Virus record (IMG/VR): IMGVR_UViG_3300049893_000970
Coordinates: 1 to 56,589 of that record
Origin: a virus
Length of the DNA: 56,589 bases
Reading direction: 5' to 3' (one strand)
This document shows, one piece after another, positions 49,776 to 56,589 of this stretch. The translations under genes and the position numbers were made by a program. Positions within the stretch are counted from its first letter, which is position 1. Every line of letters begins with the position of its first letter. A model generated the notes under the pieces. It saw nothing but the letters and a program-made list of their open reading frames with translations, searched no databases and was not told the origin of the DNA.

Positions 49776-51052
49776 TGCCGACCCGAGCGAAGGTCTGGAA
49801 CGGGAACGACTCGCTGCGACGGCTGCTCGTCCGCACCGAGGACCTGCACGCACACCCGAGCAACCCGCGGCGTGGGAACGTCGAGGTCATCCAGCGCTCG
49901 CTCGAACGCTTCGGCCAGCAGCGCCCGCTGCTCGCGCTGCCGGACGGCACCATCGTCGCCGGGAACCACACCTACCGGGCCGCCGTGGAGTCGGGCTGGA
50001 CGCACATCGCGGTCGTGCGCTCGGACCTCACCGACGCGGAGGTGGACGCCTACCTCGTCGCGGACAACCGCACCAGCGACCTCGGCGTGTACGACGACAC
50101 GCAACTCGCGGCGCTGCTCAAGAGGCAGTACGACGACGACACGCTGCTCGGGACCGGCTACGAGCGCGACGACGTGGAGGAGCTACTCACGCGGTTGGCG
50201 TGGGACGGACTCGGCCCGCGCGAAGGAGCGGACGACCCTGCGCCCGAGCCTCCGGAGGAGCCTCGCTCCGAGCGGGGCGTCGTGTACGAACTCGGATCGC
50301 ACCGGCTGATGTGCGGAGACTCCTGCGACCCCGACGACGTGGCAACGCTGCTCGACGGCGCGACGCCGATTCTCATGCTCACCGATCCTCCGTACGGGAT
50401 CGAACTCGATATGGAGTGGCGCGACCGCGCGGGCCACAACGAACTGAACCCGGCGGAGCCGTCGTACATGCAGCGGATGGACGGGCTCCACAACACGACC
50501 ATCTCCGGCGACACGCGCGCGGACTGGAGCGAGGCGTTCGCGCTCGTCCCATCGCTGAAGATCGCGTACGTGTGGCATGCCTCCCATCACGCCTGCGAGG
50601 TGAAGGCGGGACTGGAGCGGATCGGCTTCGTCGTCGCGCAGACGATCATTTGGGACAAGACCCGCTTCGCCATGTCGCGCTCGCACTACCACTGGCAGCA
50701 CGAGCCGTGCTACTACGCTCGTAAGCAGGGATCGCGGAAGTGGCGTGGCTCGATGAATCAGTCCACGATCTGGAGCGCGCCCTCGCCGAAGATGATCATG
50801 GCGGGCACGACCGAGACGAAGGTCGATCACCCGACGCAGAAGCCAGTGATGGTCTACACGCGGCCCATCGAGAACCACCTGCGCGCGGGCGAGCCGTTCT
50901 ACGAACCGTTCGGAGGCAGCGGCACCGGGTTCATCGCGGCGGAGCAGACCGGGCGCGTGTGCCTGGCGATGGAGATCGACCCGAAGTACGTGGACGTGAT
51001 CCGCCAGCGGTACGCAGCCTTCACGGGCCAGCCCGAGTACGCACCGCAGTAG
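49775..51052 (+). CDS. ParB-like domain fused to DNA methyltransferase
   Basis: The 425-aa protein has an N-terminal ParB/Sulfiredoxin-like domain (DLHAHPSNPRRGNVEVIQRS and IVAGNHTYRAAVE). A methyltransferase domain follows with TDPPYG (D204-P205-P206-Y207) before the SAM motif YEPFGGSGT (from Y376), again beta-class order. ParB-methylase fusions are common on phages. It probably methylates adenine or cytosine and could protect phage DNA. Confidence 0.88.
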   Translation: MPTRAKVWNGNDSLRRLLVRTEDLHAHPSNPRRGNVEVIQRSLERFGQQRPLLALPDGTIVAGNHTYRAAVESGWTHIAVVRSDLTDAEVDAYLVADNRTSDLGVYDDTQLAALLKRQYDDDTLLGTGYERDDVEELLTRLAWDGLGPREGADDPAPEPPEEPRSERGVVYELGSHRLMCGDSCDPDDVATLLDGATPILMLTDPPYGIELDMEWRDRAGHNELNPAEPSYMQRMDGLHNTTISGDTRADWSEAFALVPSLKIAYVWHASHHACEVKAGLERIGFVVAQTIIWDKTRFAMSRSHYHWQHEPCYYARKQGSRKWRGSMNQSTIWSAPSPKMIMAGTTETKVDHPTQKPVMVYTRPIENHLRAGEPFYEPFGGSGTGFIAAEQTGRVCLAMEIDPKYVDVIRQRYAAFTGQPEYAPQ

Positions 51053-51097
51053 CGCGCACGCCGTTCCGGCTGGCACCATTCCGGGTAGTGATGCGCT

Positions 51098-51424
51098 ATG
51101 GACAGGCCGGATCTGCACACCCGTGAGTGGCGTGAGCTACCCCGCGACGGTGACTGCGTCGCCGAGTTCATCTTCGGCGAGGCCGCTGGCCCGTGCCACG
51201 GCGTCATGCACCGGCACCACGTCCGGCCGGGCGATCCCGCGGCGTCGCGCACGTACCTGGCCTGCGCCGGACACCACCCGCTGATCGAGTCGTTCCTGCG
51301 TCGCCTACAGCGGCGCGCCGACCGCGTGCTCGGCTACCGACGCTGCCCGCACCGTCCGGGCGTGCATCGCTATCCCGGCGCGCGAGAGGCGTGCGAGCGG
51401 CAACTGAACGCGCGCGCTGCGTAG
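51098..51424 (+). CDS. HNH-like protein
   Basis: The 108-aa protein contains HRHHVRPGDPAASRTYLA and CAGHH, fitting a divergent HNH core. It is the third such nuclease-like gene in 6 kb. It is followed by a promoter, so it ends a unit. Confidence 0.6.
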   Translation: MDRPDLHTREWRELPRDGDCVAEFIFGEAAGPCHGVMHRHHVRPGDPAASRTYLACAGHHPLIESFLRRLQRRADRVLGYRRCPHRPGVHRYPGAREACERQLNARAA

Positions 51425-51449
51425 CACTCGCAGGCGTCCATCTTTCGAC

Positions 51450-51477
51450 TTGACTAACCACGCGGAAGTGGTAGAGT
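51450..51477 (+). promoter_or_regulatory. TTGACT-class promoter, copy 3
   Basis: TTGACT (51450-51455), 16-base spacer ending AAGTGG, TAGAGT (51472-51477), ten bases ending GTGCC, then ATG 51488. It matches copies 1 and 2. It drives the downstream small-gene block. Confidence 0.8.
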
Positions 51478-51487
51478 AGCGAGTGCC

Positions 51488-51877
51488 ATGAAGTCCACGA
51501 CCACACAGGAGGCACAGACGATGCCCGCAACCTTCGAGTACAGCACGCGCCAGATGATGGCCGAGTACGACGAGATGGAAGCCGCGAAGGCGGAGCACGA
51601 GGGCGACCCGGTCGCGCAGCTACTGATCGAGCAGGAGGGTGGCGCGCGGATGGCACTCGGTGATGATCTGCGGAGACTGCGCGAAGAGGCAGAGAGGCTC
51701 GCCCGCCGCGCCCTGCGGATCGTCAGCATGATCGACGAGCGCGGACTCAGCTACACGCCCAACTCGCTCGGCGAGATCCAGAGCCACCAGGTCGATGTGC
51801 AGTGCGCGAAGGTCTACGCCGCCTCGACCCGCCTGGAGTCGGTGCAGCGCGAACTGCGCAAGCACCTGGAGTCCTGA
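51488..51877 (+). CDS. Hypothetical early protein, coiled-coil-like
   Basis: As at 41107, there are two in-frame starts: ATG 51488 (10 bases after the -10) and ATG 51521 with AGGAGG at 8-base spacing. The leader codons MKSTTTQEAQT resemble those of the other copies. The body is helical and charged (QMMAEYDEMEAAKAEHEGDP and DLRRLREEAERLARRALRI). No family was recognised. Confidence 0.6.
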   Translation: MKSTTTQEAQTMPATFEYSTRQMMAEYDEMEAAKAEHEGDPVAQLLIEQEGGARMALGDDLRRLREEAERLARRALRIVSMIDERGLSYTPNSLGEIQSHQVDVQCAKVYAASTRLESVQRELRKHLES

Positions 51878-51975
51878 TGACCACGACAGAACTCGCAGAC
51901 TCGACGGAGCGCACGATGAGCGCCGTCGATACCGCCGGGACCCTGGTCGGCTGCATGGAGGAGGGTGGGCGATGA
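51877..51975 (+). CDS. 32-aa hypothetical peptide
   Basis: ATG 51877 overlaps the preceding stop and the frame ends at a TGA overlapping the next ATG. The product (MTTTELADSTERTMSAVDTA...) is short and Thr-rich, like the leader repeat at the TTGACT promoters. Coupling on both sides is the main support. Confidence 0.4.
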   Translation: MTTTELADSTERTMSAVDTAGTLVGCMEEGGR

Positions 51976-52235
51976 CCGCCGACACCGGCAAGGTCGAGAC
52001 CGACCGCTGGCAGGTCTATTGGGACCACACCGGGCCGGGGCAGTTGACCTGGAACGTGCGCGACCGCGACGAGGGCTACGAGTACGTCGCTCGCCGCGAC
52101 GACGGCTGGCGCATCGCTCCGCGAGGGCACACGACCGTGGACAACGAAGTTCTGCTGGAGTACCTCGCCCGGACGGAGTTGGTGCCGGAGGAGGGCTGGC
52201 GCGACCTGCTCGCCCTGCTGGAGGGCGTGGCGTGA
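51972..52235 (+). CDS. Hypothetical protein
   Basis: The 87-aa protein (ATG 51972) is Trp-rich and beta-like (RWQVYWDHTGPGQLTWNVRD), with an acidic helical end. No family was recognised. Confidence 0.6.
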   Translation: MTADTGKVETDRWQVYWDHTGPGQLTWNVRDRDEGYEYVARRDDGWRIAPRGHTTVDNEVLLEYLARTELVPEEGWRDLLALLEGVA

Positions 52236-52549
52236 GGACCGGATACGAGATACGCGAGGGCGCGGCGATGATCGCCGCCCGGATAGGAGAGACCGTGACG
52301 ACGGAGGAACTGACGAAGCTGTGCCCGCGCTGCGAGCGCAACTACTTCACGGTGCGCGATGCGTTCCGGAAGCAGCCCGCCCTCAGCCGGGAGCACCTGG
52401 TGGAGTACCCATACCCGGCGCTGTCGCGGGTCGCCAGGATCGACATCTGCTCGGCCTGCGGTCAGGATGAGGCGATGCGCGACTTCACGGGCGCGTCCCC
52501 GATCCCGCCCTACGAGTGGCCGATCAGGACGGACCCGGTGGCGGCGTGA
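52232..52549 (+). CDS. Zinc-ribbon-like protein
   Basis: The 105-aa protein from GTG 52232 (ATG 52268 is an alternative) has CPRCERNYFTVRDAF and ICSACGQDEAMRDFTG, two CxxC pairs. This is common for small phage proteins that bind zinc and perhaps nucleic acid. Confidence 0.7.
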   Translation: MRTGYEIREGAAMIAARIGETVTTEELTKLCPRCERNYFTVRDAFRKQPALSREHLVEYPYPALSRVARIDICSACGQDEAMRDFTGASPIPPYEWPIRTDPVAA

Positions 52550-52728
52550 GCAGCGTCGGCTACGTGCGCATCCGGGCCGAGAACACGCGCTACGCACTCG
52601 ACGCCCGCGACCGGCACATCGCGCTGGCCGCACGCGAGGGCGTAGCGGCGGAGGTCATCGCAGAGTACGCGGGACTCTCCGTCGAGGAGGTCAAGGACAT
52701 CATCGAGGCACAGCAGGAGGAGGCATGA
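52546..52728 (+). CDS. Small HTH-like protein
   Basis: The 60-aa product from GTG 52546 overlaps the preceding stop. It has an AREGVAAEVIAEYAGLSVEE segment resembling a helix-turn-helix. Possible regulator; no family match is certain. Confidence 0.5.
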   Translation: MSSVGYVRIRAENTRYALDARDRHIALAAREGVAAEVIAEYAGLSVEEVKDIIEAQQEEA

Positions 52729-53183
52729 GCGAAGTCGACATCCGCGAGCGCGAGGAACTGGCGCTGCCGCACTCGGGCGAACTGATCGACCTGAGCGACG
52801 AGACTGCATGCGGCGTCGCGCTCGACGAGGTGCGGAGGATGCAGGCGCATCTCGCCGAGGCCGTGCGCACCCTCAGCGCTGCCATCGCGGCGCGCGGAGC
52901 GGTGCTCGGCACCAAGACGATCAAGCTCTCAGGCGGTCGCAAGGCCGAGATCAAGGGCGGGCCGGAGAAGCACTACGACGCGCAGGAGATCGAGCGCGGG
53001 CTGCGGCTGCTCGGGATGCCGGAGGAGCGACTCCGCGAGATCGTGCGTGAGGAGATCACGTACTCCGTGGTCGCTCGCGAGGCCAAGCGCGCTGCCGGGG
53101 CGAACCCCGAGTACGCGCGTGTCATCGAGAACGCGACCAGCGAGGTCGAGCGCCCCTGGTCCGTCACCATCCGCCGTCGATGA
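52725..53183 (+). CDS. Hypothetical protein
   Basis: The 152-aa protein starts at ATG 52725 after a GGAGG site. Helical N-terminal half (VRRMQAHLAEAVRTLSAAIA), then a Lys/Gly-rich turn (KLSGGRKAEIKGG) and a second helical region. Unknown family; likely DNA metabolism by context. Confidence 0.6.
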   Translation: MSEVDIREREELALPHSGELIDLSDETACGVALDEVRRMQAHLAEAVRTLSAAIAARGAVLGTKTIKLSGGRKAEIKGGPEKHYDAQEIERGLRLLGMPEERLREIVREEITYSVVAREAKRAAGANPEYARVIENATSEVERPWSVTIRRR

Positions 53184-53229
53184 CCGCCGAGCCTGTTACG
53201 GTCCGCCGACGCGCTGAGAGGAGGGGCAC

Positions 53230-53421
53230 GTGATCTACGACCCCATCACCACGTTCGTTATCTACATGGTCGGAATCATCTTCCTCCTGACGCTCGTTGC
53301 CGCCGTGGCCGACTGGTCGCTGGCGAGGACGGAGCGCAAGCTTCGTGACCAGGCTCGCGCCGAAGCGCGGGCGAAGCTCCGAGAGGAGATGGAGGCATCA
53401 CCCGCCGAATGGCTCTCCTAG
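53230..53421 (+). CDS. Small membrane protein
   Basis: The 63-aa product has one transmembrane helix (TFVIYMVGIIFLLTLVAAVA) and a charged Arg/Glu-rich tail. It overlaps the start of the transglycosylase-like gene. It may be an accessory lysis or membrane protein. Confidence 0.6.
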   Translation: MIYDPITTFVIYMVGIIFLLTLVAAVADWSLARTERKLRDQARAEARAKLREEMEASPAEWLS

Positions 53422-54023
53422 TCCTGATCTCGTACCTCGTCGTCCTCACCGCCGTCACGGCGTGGGGAACGACTCGCAGTTCGGGCGCTGCGGTGGTCAC
53501 CCCCTCGACCACAGACAAGCAGCGCCCGAAGATCTGTCCCGACGCTCGCCGAGCAGTGCGCTACTACCAGCGCCACTACGCCGAGTGGCGGGCCAAGATG
53601 GGGGCAGAAGTCTCGGTTGCTGGCCGAACGCCTGGCTCCTGCCCCCGCTACCTTGCTGCCGTCTGGAAGCGCAAGGCGTATGCCGCCCGAGTCGCCTACC
53701 AGCGGTGGCACGAGTACCACTACGCCTGGTGGAAGTGGATGCCCGCGAAGCACCAGCGGGTCGCCCGCTGCGAGACGGGCTACCAGGGCGGGACCGGACC
53801 CGGCGGCTCACGATGGGACTGGGACTCGGGCCGCTACGTCAGCGCGTTCGGCATCTACCGACCCGCCTATGACGACGACGCCCATCGCGCCGGGAACCTC
53901 GGATGGGACGAGACGCTCCGGAGGCTCAGGCGCTACCCGACGCCGAGGGAGCAGATGCAGGCCGTGGACGCGCACCGGGATGCGCACGGCGGCTGGAGCG
54001 GGTGGGGGTGCCGAGGAGCATGA
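53409..54023 (+). CDS. Membrane-anchored transglycosylase-like (Rpf-like) protein
   Basis: The 204-aa protein has an N-terminal hydrophobic anchor (ALLVLISYLVVLTAVTAW). Its C-terminal region is lysozyme-like with RVARCETGYQG (catalytic-type E122) and AFGIYRPAYDDDAHRAG, plus TPREQMQAVDAHRDAH. Such folds are typical of actinobacterial resuscitation-promoting-factor transglycosylases. It is a second peptidoglycan-cutting protein, far from the main lysis genes. It may help DNA entry, exclude superinfection or aid lysis. Confidence 0.65.
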   Translation: MALLVLISYLVVLTAVTAWGTTRSSGAAVVTPSTTDKQRPKICPDARRAVRYYQRHYAEWRAKMGAEVSVAGRTPGSCPRYLAAVWKRKAYAARVAYQRWHEYHYAWWKWMPAKHQRVARCETGYQGGTGPGGSRWDWDSGRYVSAFGIYRPAYDDDAHRAGNLGWDETLRRLRRYPTPREQMQAVDAHRDAHGGWSGWGCRGA

Positions 54024-54280
54024 GCTACATCGCTGGTGCCATCCTCGCGCTGCTCCTGCTCGCCGGAGTCGTCATCGTTGTGCTCGCGTTCCTCGACCGC
54101 CTGCCGTTCCCGAAGCAGCCGCTTGAGCCGACCCCGCTTCAACGCGAGATGGCCGAGTTCAACCGGGCGATGACGGACGTTCAGCGGACCGTCGGTGAGG
54201 CGATGCTCCCCGCCGTGCTGAAGATGAACGAGGCGATCAACCGCATGGGCGCTGCCTTCAGGAAGGAGCGCGAGCCGTGA
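54020..54280 (+). CDS. Small membrane protein
   Basis: The 86-aa product has one transmembrane helix (IAGAILALLLLAGVVIVVLA) and a helical tail (EFNRAMTDVQRTVGEAMLPA). It is coupled to the preceding gene, so it may cooperate with the transglycosylase. Confidence 0.6.
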   Translation: MSYIAGAILALLLLAGVVIVVLAFLDRLPFPKQPLEPTPLQREMAEFNRAMTDVQRTVGEAMLPAVLKMNEAINRMGAAFRKEREP

Positions 54281-54576
54281 CCCCCGACCTACAAGCCGCG
54301 CCACAGAAGGCTAAGATGGCGTTCTGGATCGATGGCGGCTACGACTTCGACCTCGTTGCTGCCTGTCGGTATCACCCGCATCACAAGTGGTGGACATTCA
54401 GGCTCGGGGACGTGGTCGAGAACTGCGGCAACCCAGACGAGCGCATGACGATCTGTGCGGCCTGCTACGTCCCTCGCTGTAGCACGACCTCCGATCCTGA
54501 TCGCTGCACACTCTGGCGGCACCACGAGACTGAGCACGTCACGGAGAGCGGTCGCAAGATCGCGGTGGGCGCATGA
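54277..54576 (+). CDS. Cys/His-rich hypothetical protein
   Basis: The 99-aa protein starts with MTPDLQAAPQKAK, part of the start-associated repeat. It has several Cys and His (CRYHPHHKWW, CAACYVPRC, DRCTLWRHH), so a zinc-binding fold is likely. Function unknown. Confidence 0.55.
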   Translation: MTPDLQAAPQKAKMAFWIDGGYDFDLVAACRYHPHHKWWTFRLGDVVENCGNPDERMTICAACYVPRCSTTSDPDRCTLWRHHETEHVTESGRKIAVGA

Positions 54577-54830
54577 GTGCCGACCTACAAGCCGCGCCAC
54601 GCCGCCGTGTCGTTATCGCATGGCTCGTGGCTGTCGCGCTGACCTATGGCTTCGGAACATTCGCGTTCGCGTCGAGCAAGTGGGTGCGCGGCGACATCGC
54701 ACCCTGGCTCGACGGTGTTCTGTCAGTCACGTTCCTGCTGTTCTTCTTCATGACCGCGATGGCCTGGGTCGTTGCTGGTTGGCTCACCGTTCGTTGGTGG
54801 GATGCCTCTACCGCTGGCGGTACCCCGTGA
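54573..54830 (+). CDS. Two-pass membrane protein
   Basis: The 85-aa product begins MSADLQAAPRRR and then has two hydrophobic helices (VVIAWLVAVALTYGFGTFAF and VLSVTFLLFFFMTAMAWVVA). It shares the start-associated repeat. Possibly holin-like, but no role is shown. Confidence 0.6.
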   Translation: MSADLQAAPRRRVVIAWLVAVALTYGFGTFAFASSKWVRGDIAPWLDGVLSVTFLLFFFMTAMAWVVAGWLTVRWWDASTAGGTP

Positions 54831-54907
54831 CCCCCGACCTACAAGCCGCGCTGACGACGGTGCGGGATCGCTCGTCACGCCCTCGACGGGAAGGAGGAGG
54901 GACGTGA
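54827..54907 (+). CDS. 26-aa peptide carrying the start-associated repeat
   Basis: GTG 54827 opens a short frame beginning MTPDLQAALTTVR, coupled to neighbours at both ends. It may be a remnant of a larger gene whose start repeat remains. A strong GGAGGAGG lies just before the next gene. Confidence 0.4.
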   Translation: MTPDLQAALTTVRDRSSRPRREGGGT

Positions 54908-55179
54908 GCAACATTAGCCCCGACGTGGCCGAGACTCGCGCACGCCGCAAGATCCGCGAAGCCGTCGAAGCGAAGGGCTGGACACTCCTTCGGCTGGTCT
55001 GGGAGCCGATCAGCCCCGGCGGTGAGAAGGAAGGGCTGTGTGGCGGATGGTACGGCGTGTGTCGCGCTCCTTCAGGCGGCGAGGACTGGGTGATGGGCTA
55101 CAACTGGCGGGAAACCGTGGAGTGGGCGGAGAAGTATCTGGCCGATGACAAGACGAGCCACCTGGGGAGGTACCCATGA
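54904..55179 (+). CDS. Hypothetical protein
   Basis: The 91-aa protein from GTG 54904 follows a strong repeated ribosome site. It has ARRKIREAVEAKGWTLLRLV and an aromatic turn (GGWYGVCRAPSGGEDWVMGY). No family recognised. Confidence 0.6.
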   Translation: MSNISPDVAETRARRKIREAVEAKGWTLLRLVWEPISPGGEKEGLCGGWYGVCRAPSGGEDWVMGYNWRETVEWAEKYLADDKTSHLGRYP

Positions 55180-55466
55180 CCCCCGACCTACAAGCCGCGC
55201 GGCGCTGCCCCGTCTGCGGTCAGCCGGTGGGTTCTCCTGCCTGTCGGGCCAACCATCCCTACGGCGGTGCCCCCGACCTGCACGCCGCGCTGGTCGCCAA
55301 GGCGCAGAAGTTCAAGCGCACGGTCTACAAGACACAGGACGGTATCGTACTCGATGCCACGCGCACTCTCGTCCGCTCTGACCTCGACGAGATGTGCGAC
55401 GGCGTGATCACTCTCGCGGCCAGGATCGCCGAGTTGGAGCGGGTAGTGGAGGCGGCGCGGCGGTGA
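55176..55466 (+). CDS. Cys-containing protein with start-associated repeat
   Basis: The 96-aa protein has the repeat start MTPDLQAARR, then CPVCGQPVGSPAC, a short zinc-ribbon, and a helical end (ITLAARIAELERVVEAARR). A small regulator is possible but unproven. Confidence 0.6.
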   Translation: MTPDLQAARRCPVCGQPVGSPACRANHPYGGAPDLHAALVAKAQKFKRTVYKTQDGIVLDATRTLVRSDLDEMCDGVITLAARIAELERVVEAARR

Positions 55467-55738
55467 CGCCAAATCCTAACTGCCCCTCCTGCGCTGGTGA
55501 TGGTTGGTACATCGACCACGAGGACTCGTGCTACGAGGAGGGTGACTGTAGTTGCTCGGGAGTGCAGGTGGCGTGCGAATGCACCTACGAGGGGGTGCGC
55601 AAGTACGTCTACGCCGCCGCTCATGGTGAGGAGCGTTCTTTCAACGACATCGCGCAGGACATCATCGACGCCGCGCCGCAGGTCGAGCCGCTCGTGGCTG
55701 ACGCCCTCACCGCCCTCGACGGGAAGGAGGAGGGGTGA
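55463..55738 (+). CDS. Cys-rich small protein
   Basis: The 91-aa product from GTG 55463 begins MTPNPNCPSCAGDGWY and continues with CYEEGDCSCSGVQVACEC. Many Cys pairs suggest two zinc sites or a DnaJ-zinc-ribbon-like fold. The C-terminal half is helical and acidic. Confidence 0.6.
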   Translation: MTPNPNCPSCAGDGWYIDHEDSCYEEGDCSCSGVQVACECTYEGVRKYVYAAAHGEERSFNDIAQDIIDAAPQVEPLVADALTALDGKEEG

Positions 55739-56130
55739 GCGGCGAGCGAATAGAGGAGTTCGAGGAGATCGCTGAGATCGCCCGCGTGCTGGAAGCCATG
55801 TGGCCGGACGACCATCGCTCTGCGTCCTACCGCAAGGCGCTGACCGACAAGCTCTCGCGCATCGAAGAGCAGTTGGAGGCCATGCGAGAGGCTCTCCTGA
55901 TCCTCCGTGAGTCTCACGACGAGCATGACCCGAGGTGCGCGAGTCTTTTCGCGCCGCCGATGGAGTGCGACTGCGAGTACGGGATCATCGAGGACGCGCT
56001 CCGGGCCATGCGCGAGAAGCCGCTCGAGGCCGAGCAGCAGCGCATCCGGGCCGAGTCCATGAGCGCCGAGTACCACCCGACGTTCGCGGCGACCTTCGTC
56101 GCCTGCGGGGCGGCGAGTACCGGGTCGTGA
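55735..56130 (+). CDS. Hypothetical protein
   Basis: The 131-aa product from GTG 55735 is helical and acidic at first (EEFEEIAEIARVLEAMW) with a coiled-coil-like middle and CDCEYG near residue 90. No family was recognised. Confidence 0.55.
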   Translation: MSGERIEEFEEIAEIARVLEAMWPDDHRSASYRKALTDKLSRIEEQLEAMREALLILRESHDEHDPRCASLFAPPMECDCEYGIIEDALRAMREKPLEAEQQRIRAESMSAEYHPTFAATFVACGAASTGS

Positions 56131-56174
56131 TGACCCCGGAGCAGTGGGCGGCGCTGTGGCGGGAGGCGATGTGA
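56130..56174 (+). CDS. 14-aa peptide
   Basis: ATG 56130 overlaps the previous stop, and the frame MTPEQWAALWREAM ends at a TGA overlapping the next start. It could simply bridge two genes for coupling. Confidence 0.3.
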   Translation: MTPEQWAALWREAM

Positions 56175-56338
56175 GCCTCTCGAAACCACATTCGATGCGC
56201 TGGCTGGCGATGCTTGAACGATGGGCGGCAGAGCAGAACGCCGGTAATGCCTTTGCGGATCAGGTGCGCCAGTGGGCGATGGCTCACAGCGAGCGCCTGA
56301 ACGCTGCTTCGAGTCCAGCTTCGAGGCGGGACTTATGA
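56171..56338 (+). CDS. Small hypothetical protein
   Basis: The 55-aa product from GTG 56171 is helical with Trp residues (SMRWLAMLERWAAEQNAGNA). Its stop overlaps the methyltransferase ATG at 56335. No family recognised. Confidence 0.5.
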   Translation: MSLSKPHSMRWLAMLERWAAEQNAGNAFADQVRQWAMAHSERLNAASSPASRRDL

Positions 56339-56589
56339 TCTACCTCGCTGACCCCGACGTGGCGCTCTACCACGGGGACGCCTTGGTGGTCCTGCGGCAA
56401 CTACCGGATGAGTCAGTGGACTGCTGTGCGACAAGCCCGCCCTACTGGGGGCTTCGTGACTATGGGCCCATCGGGCAGGTTGGGTTGGAACCGACACCAG
56501 CCGAATACGTGGAGCGGCTCGTCGCGATCTTCGCGGAGGTCCGTCGCGTGCTCACCGCCGGCGGAACGCTCTGGCTCAACCTCGGGGAT
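56335..56589 (+). CDS. DNA methyltransferase, beta class (5' part)
   Basis: ATG 56335 overlaps the preceding stop. The frame reads MIYLADPDVALYHGDALVV and then the catalytic TSPPYWGLRD (SPPY at residues 34-37). It runs off the end of the window and continues at base 2 after the circle join; bases 56463-56589 repeat 1-127. The full enzyme is described at 1-967. Confidence 0.9.
   Translation, partial: MIYLADPDVALYHGDALVVLRQLPDESVDCCATSPPYWGLRDYGPIGQVGLEPTPAEYVERLVAIFAEVRRVLTAGGTLWLNLGD
56463..56589. repeat. 127-base terminal redundancy (circular join)
   Basis: The last 127 bases are identical to bases 1-127. The methyltransferase frame continues across the join, so this is a circular contig overlap. 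The length of 127 is a common assembler k-mer size, which makes it more likely an assembly overlap than a biological terminal repeat. Confidence 0.9.

Larger units (their letters stand above)
54284..55200 (+). repeat. Start-associated repeat family (MTPDLQAA)
   Basis: The 18-base core CCGACCTACAAGCCGCGC occurs identically at 54284, 54580, 54834 and 55183, each starting 7 bases after a start codon, and a diverged copy lies at about 55273. A second repeat, GCCCTCGACGGGAAGGAGGA with GGG following (23 bases), carries a ribosome site and occurs at 54879 and 55712. These repeats give four genes the same N-terminal residues. Confidence 0.85.

Overview
The window is a complete tailed-phage genome assembled as a circle. 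Its last 127 bases (56463-56589) repeat its first 127 exactly, so the unique genome is 56,462 bp and one DNA methyltransferase gene runs across the join. Every supported gene is on the + strand. Genes are tightly packed, usually with 4-base ATGA or GTGA stop/start overlaps, the DNA is GC-rich and GTG starts are frequent. A siphovirus of a high-GC Gram-positive (actinobacterial) host fits best: the lysis genes are peptidoglycan-directed, a resuscitation-promoting-factor-like transglycosylase is present, there is a long tape measure with a frameshifted chaperone pair, and one secreted protein resembles actinobacterial dirigent/allene-oxide-cyclase-barrel proteins. The host cannot be named from sequence alone. 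No integrase, repressor, DNA polymerase or CRISPR array was seen.

Layout. 0-4.3 kb: methyltransferase 3' end, small genes, terminase small subunit, a dense GAGGT/ACCTC inverted-repeat array, terminase large subunit. 4.4-11.6 kb: an unusual insert between terminase and portal holding four GT-A-type glycosyltransferases, a PIG-L deacetylase, two SAM methyltransferases (one FkbM-like) and small proteins. 11.7-20.7 kb: portal, MuF/protease fusion, another glycosyltransferase, a tRNA(CAT), major capsid protein, and structural proteins. 20.8-36.4 kb: two collagen-like fibre proteins, head-tail connector, tail chaperones with a -1 slip site, tape measure, distal tail and receptor-binding-type proteins. 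36.4-41.0 kb: a GT4 glycosyltransferase, a methyltransferase, small membrane and secreted proteins, endolysin and holin. 41-56.5 kb: early region with DUF932, an ERF recombinase, replication-initiator-like and helicase-loader-like genes, several nucleases, a ParB-methyltransferase fusion, and many small proteins.

Transcription looks segmented. Hairpin terminators are followed by promoter-like elements at several points. A distinct promoter family (TTGACT, 16-bp spacer ending GTGG, TAGAGT/TAGATT, then exactly 10 nt ending GCC before an ATG) occurs three times almost unchanged, and relatives occur elsewhere.

The main biological idea is that the split sugar-modification gene set (at least six glycosyltransferases, a sugar deacetylase, three methyltransferases), lying within the virion genes, decorates the Thr-rich Gly-X-Thr collagen-like fibres or another virion surface protein. 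This is inference, not shown by the sequence.
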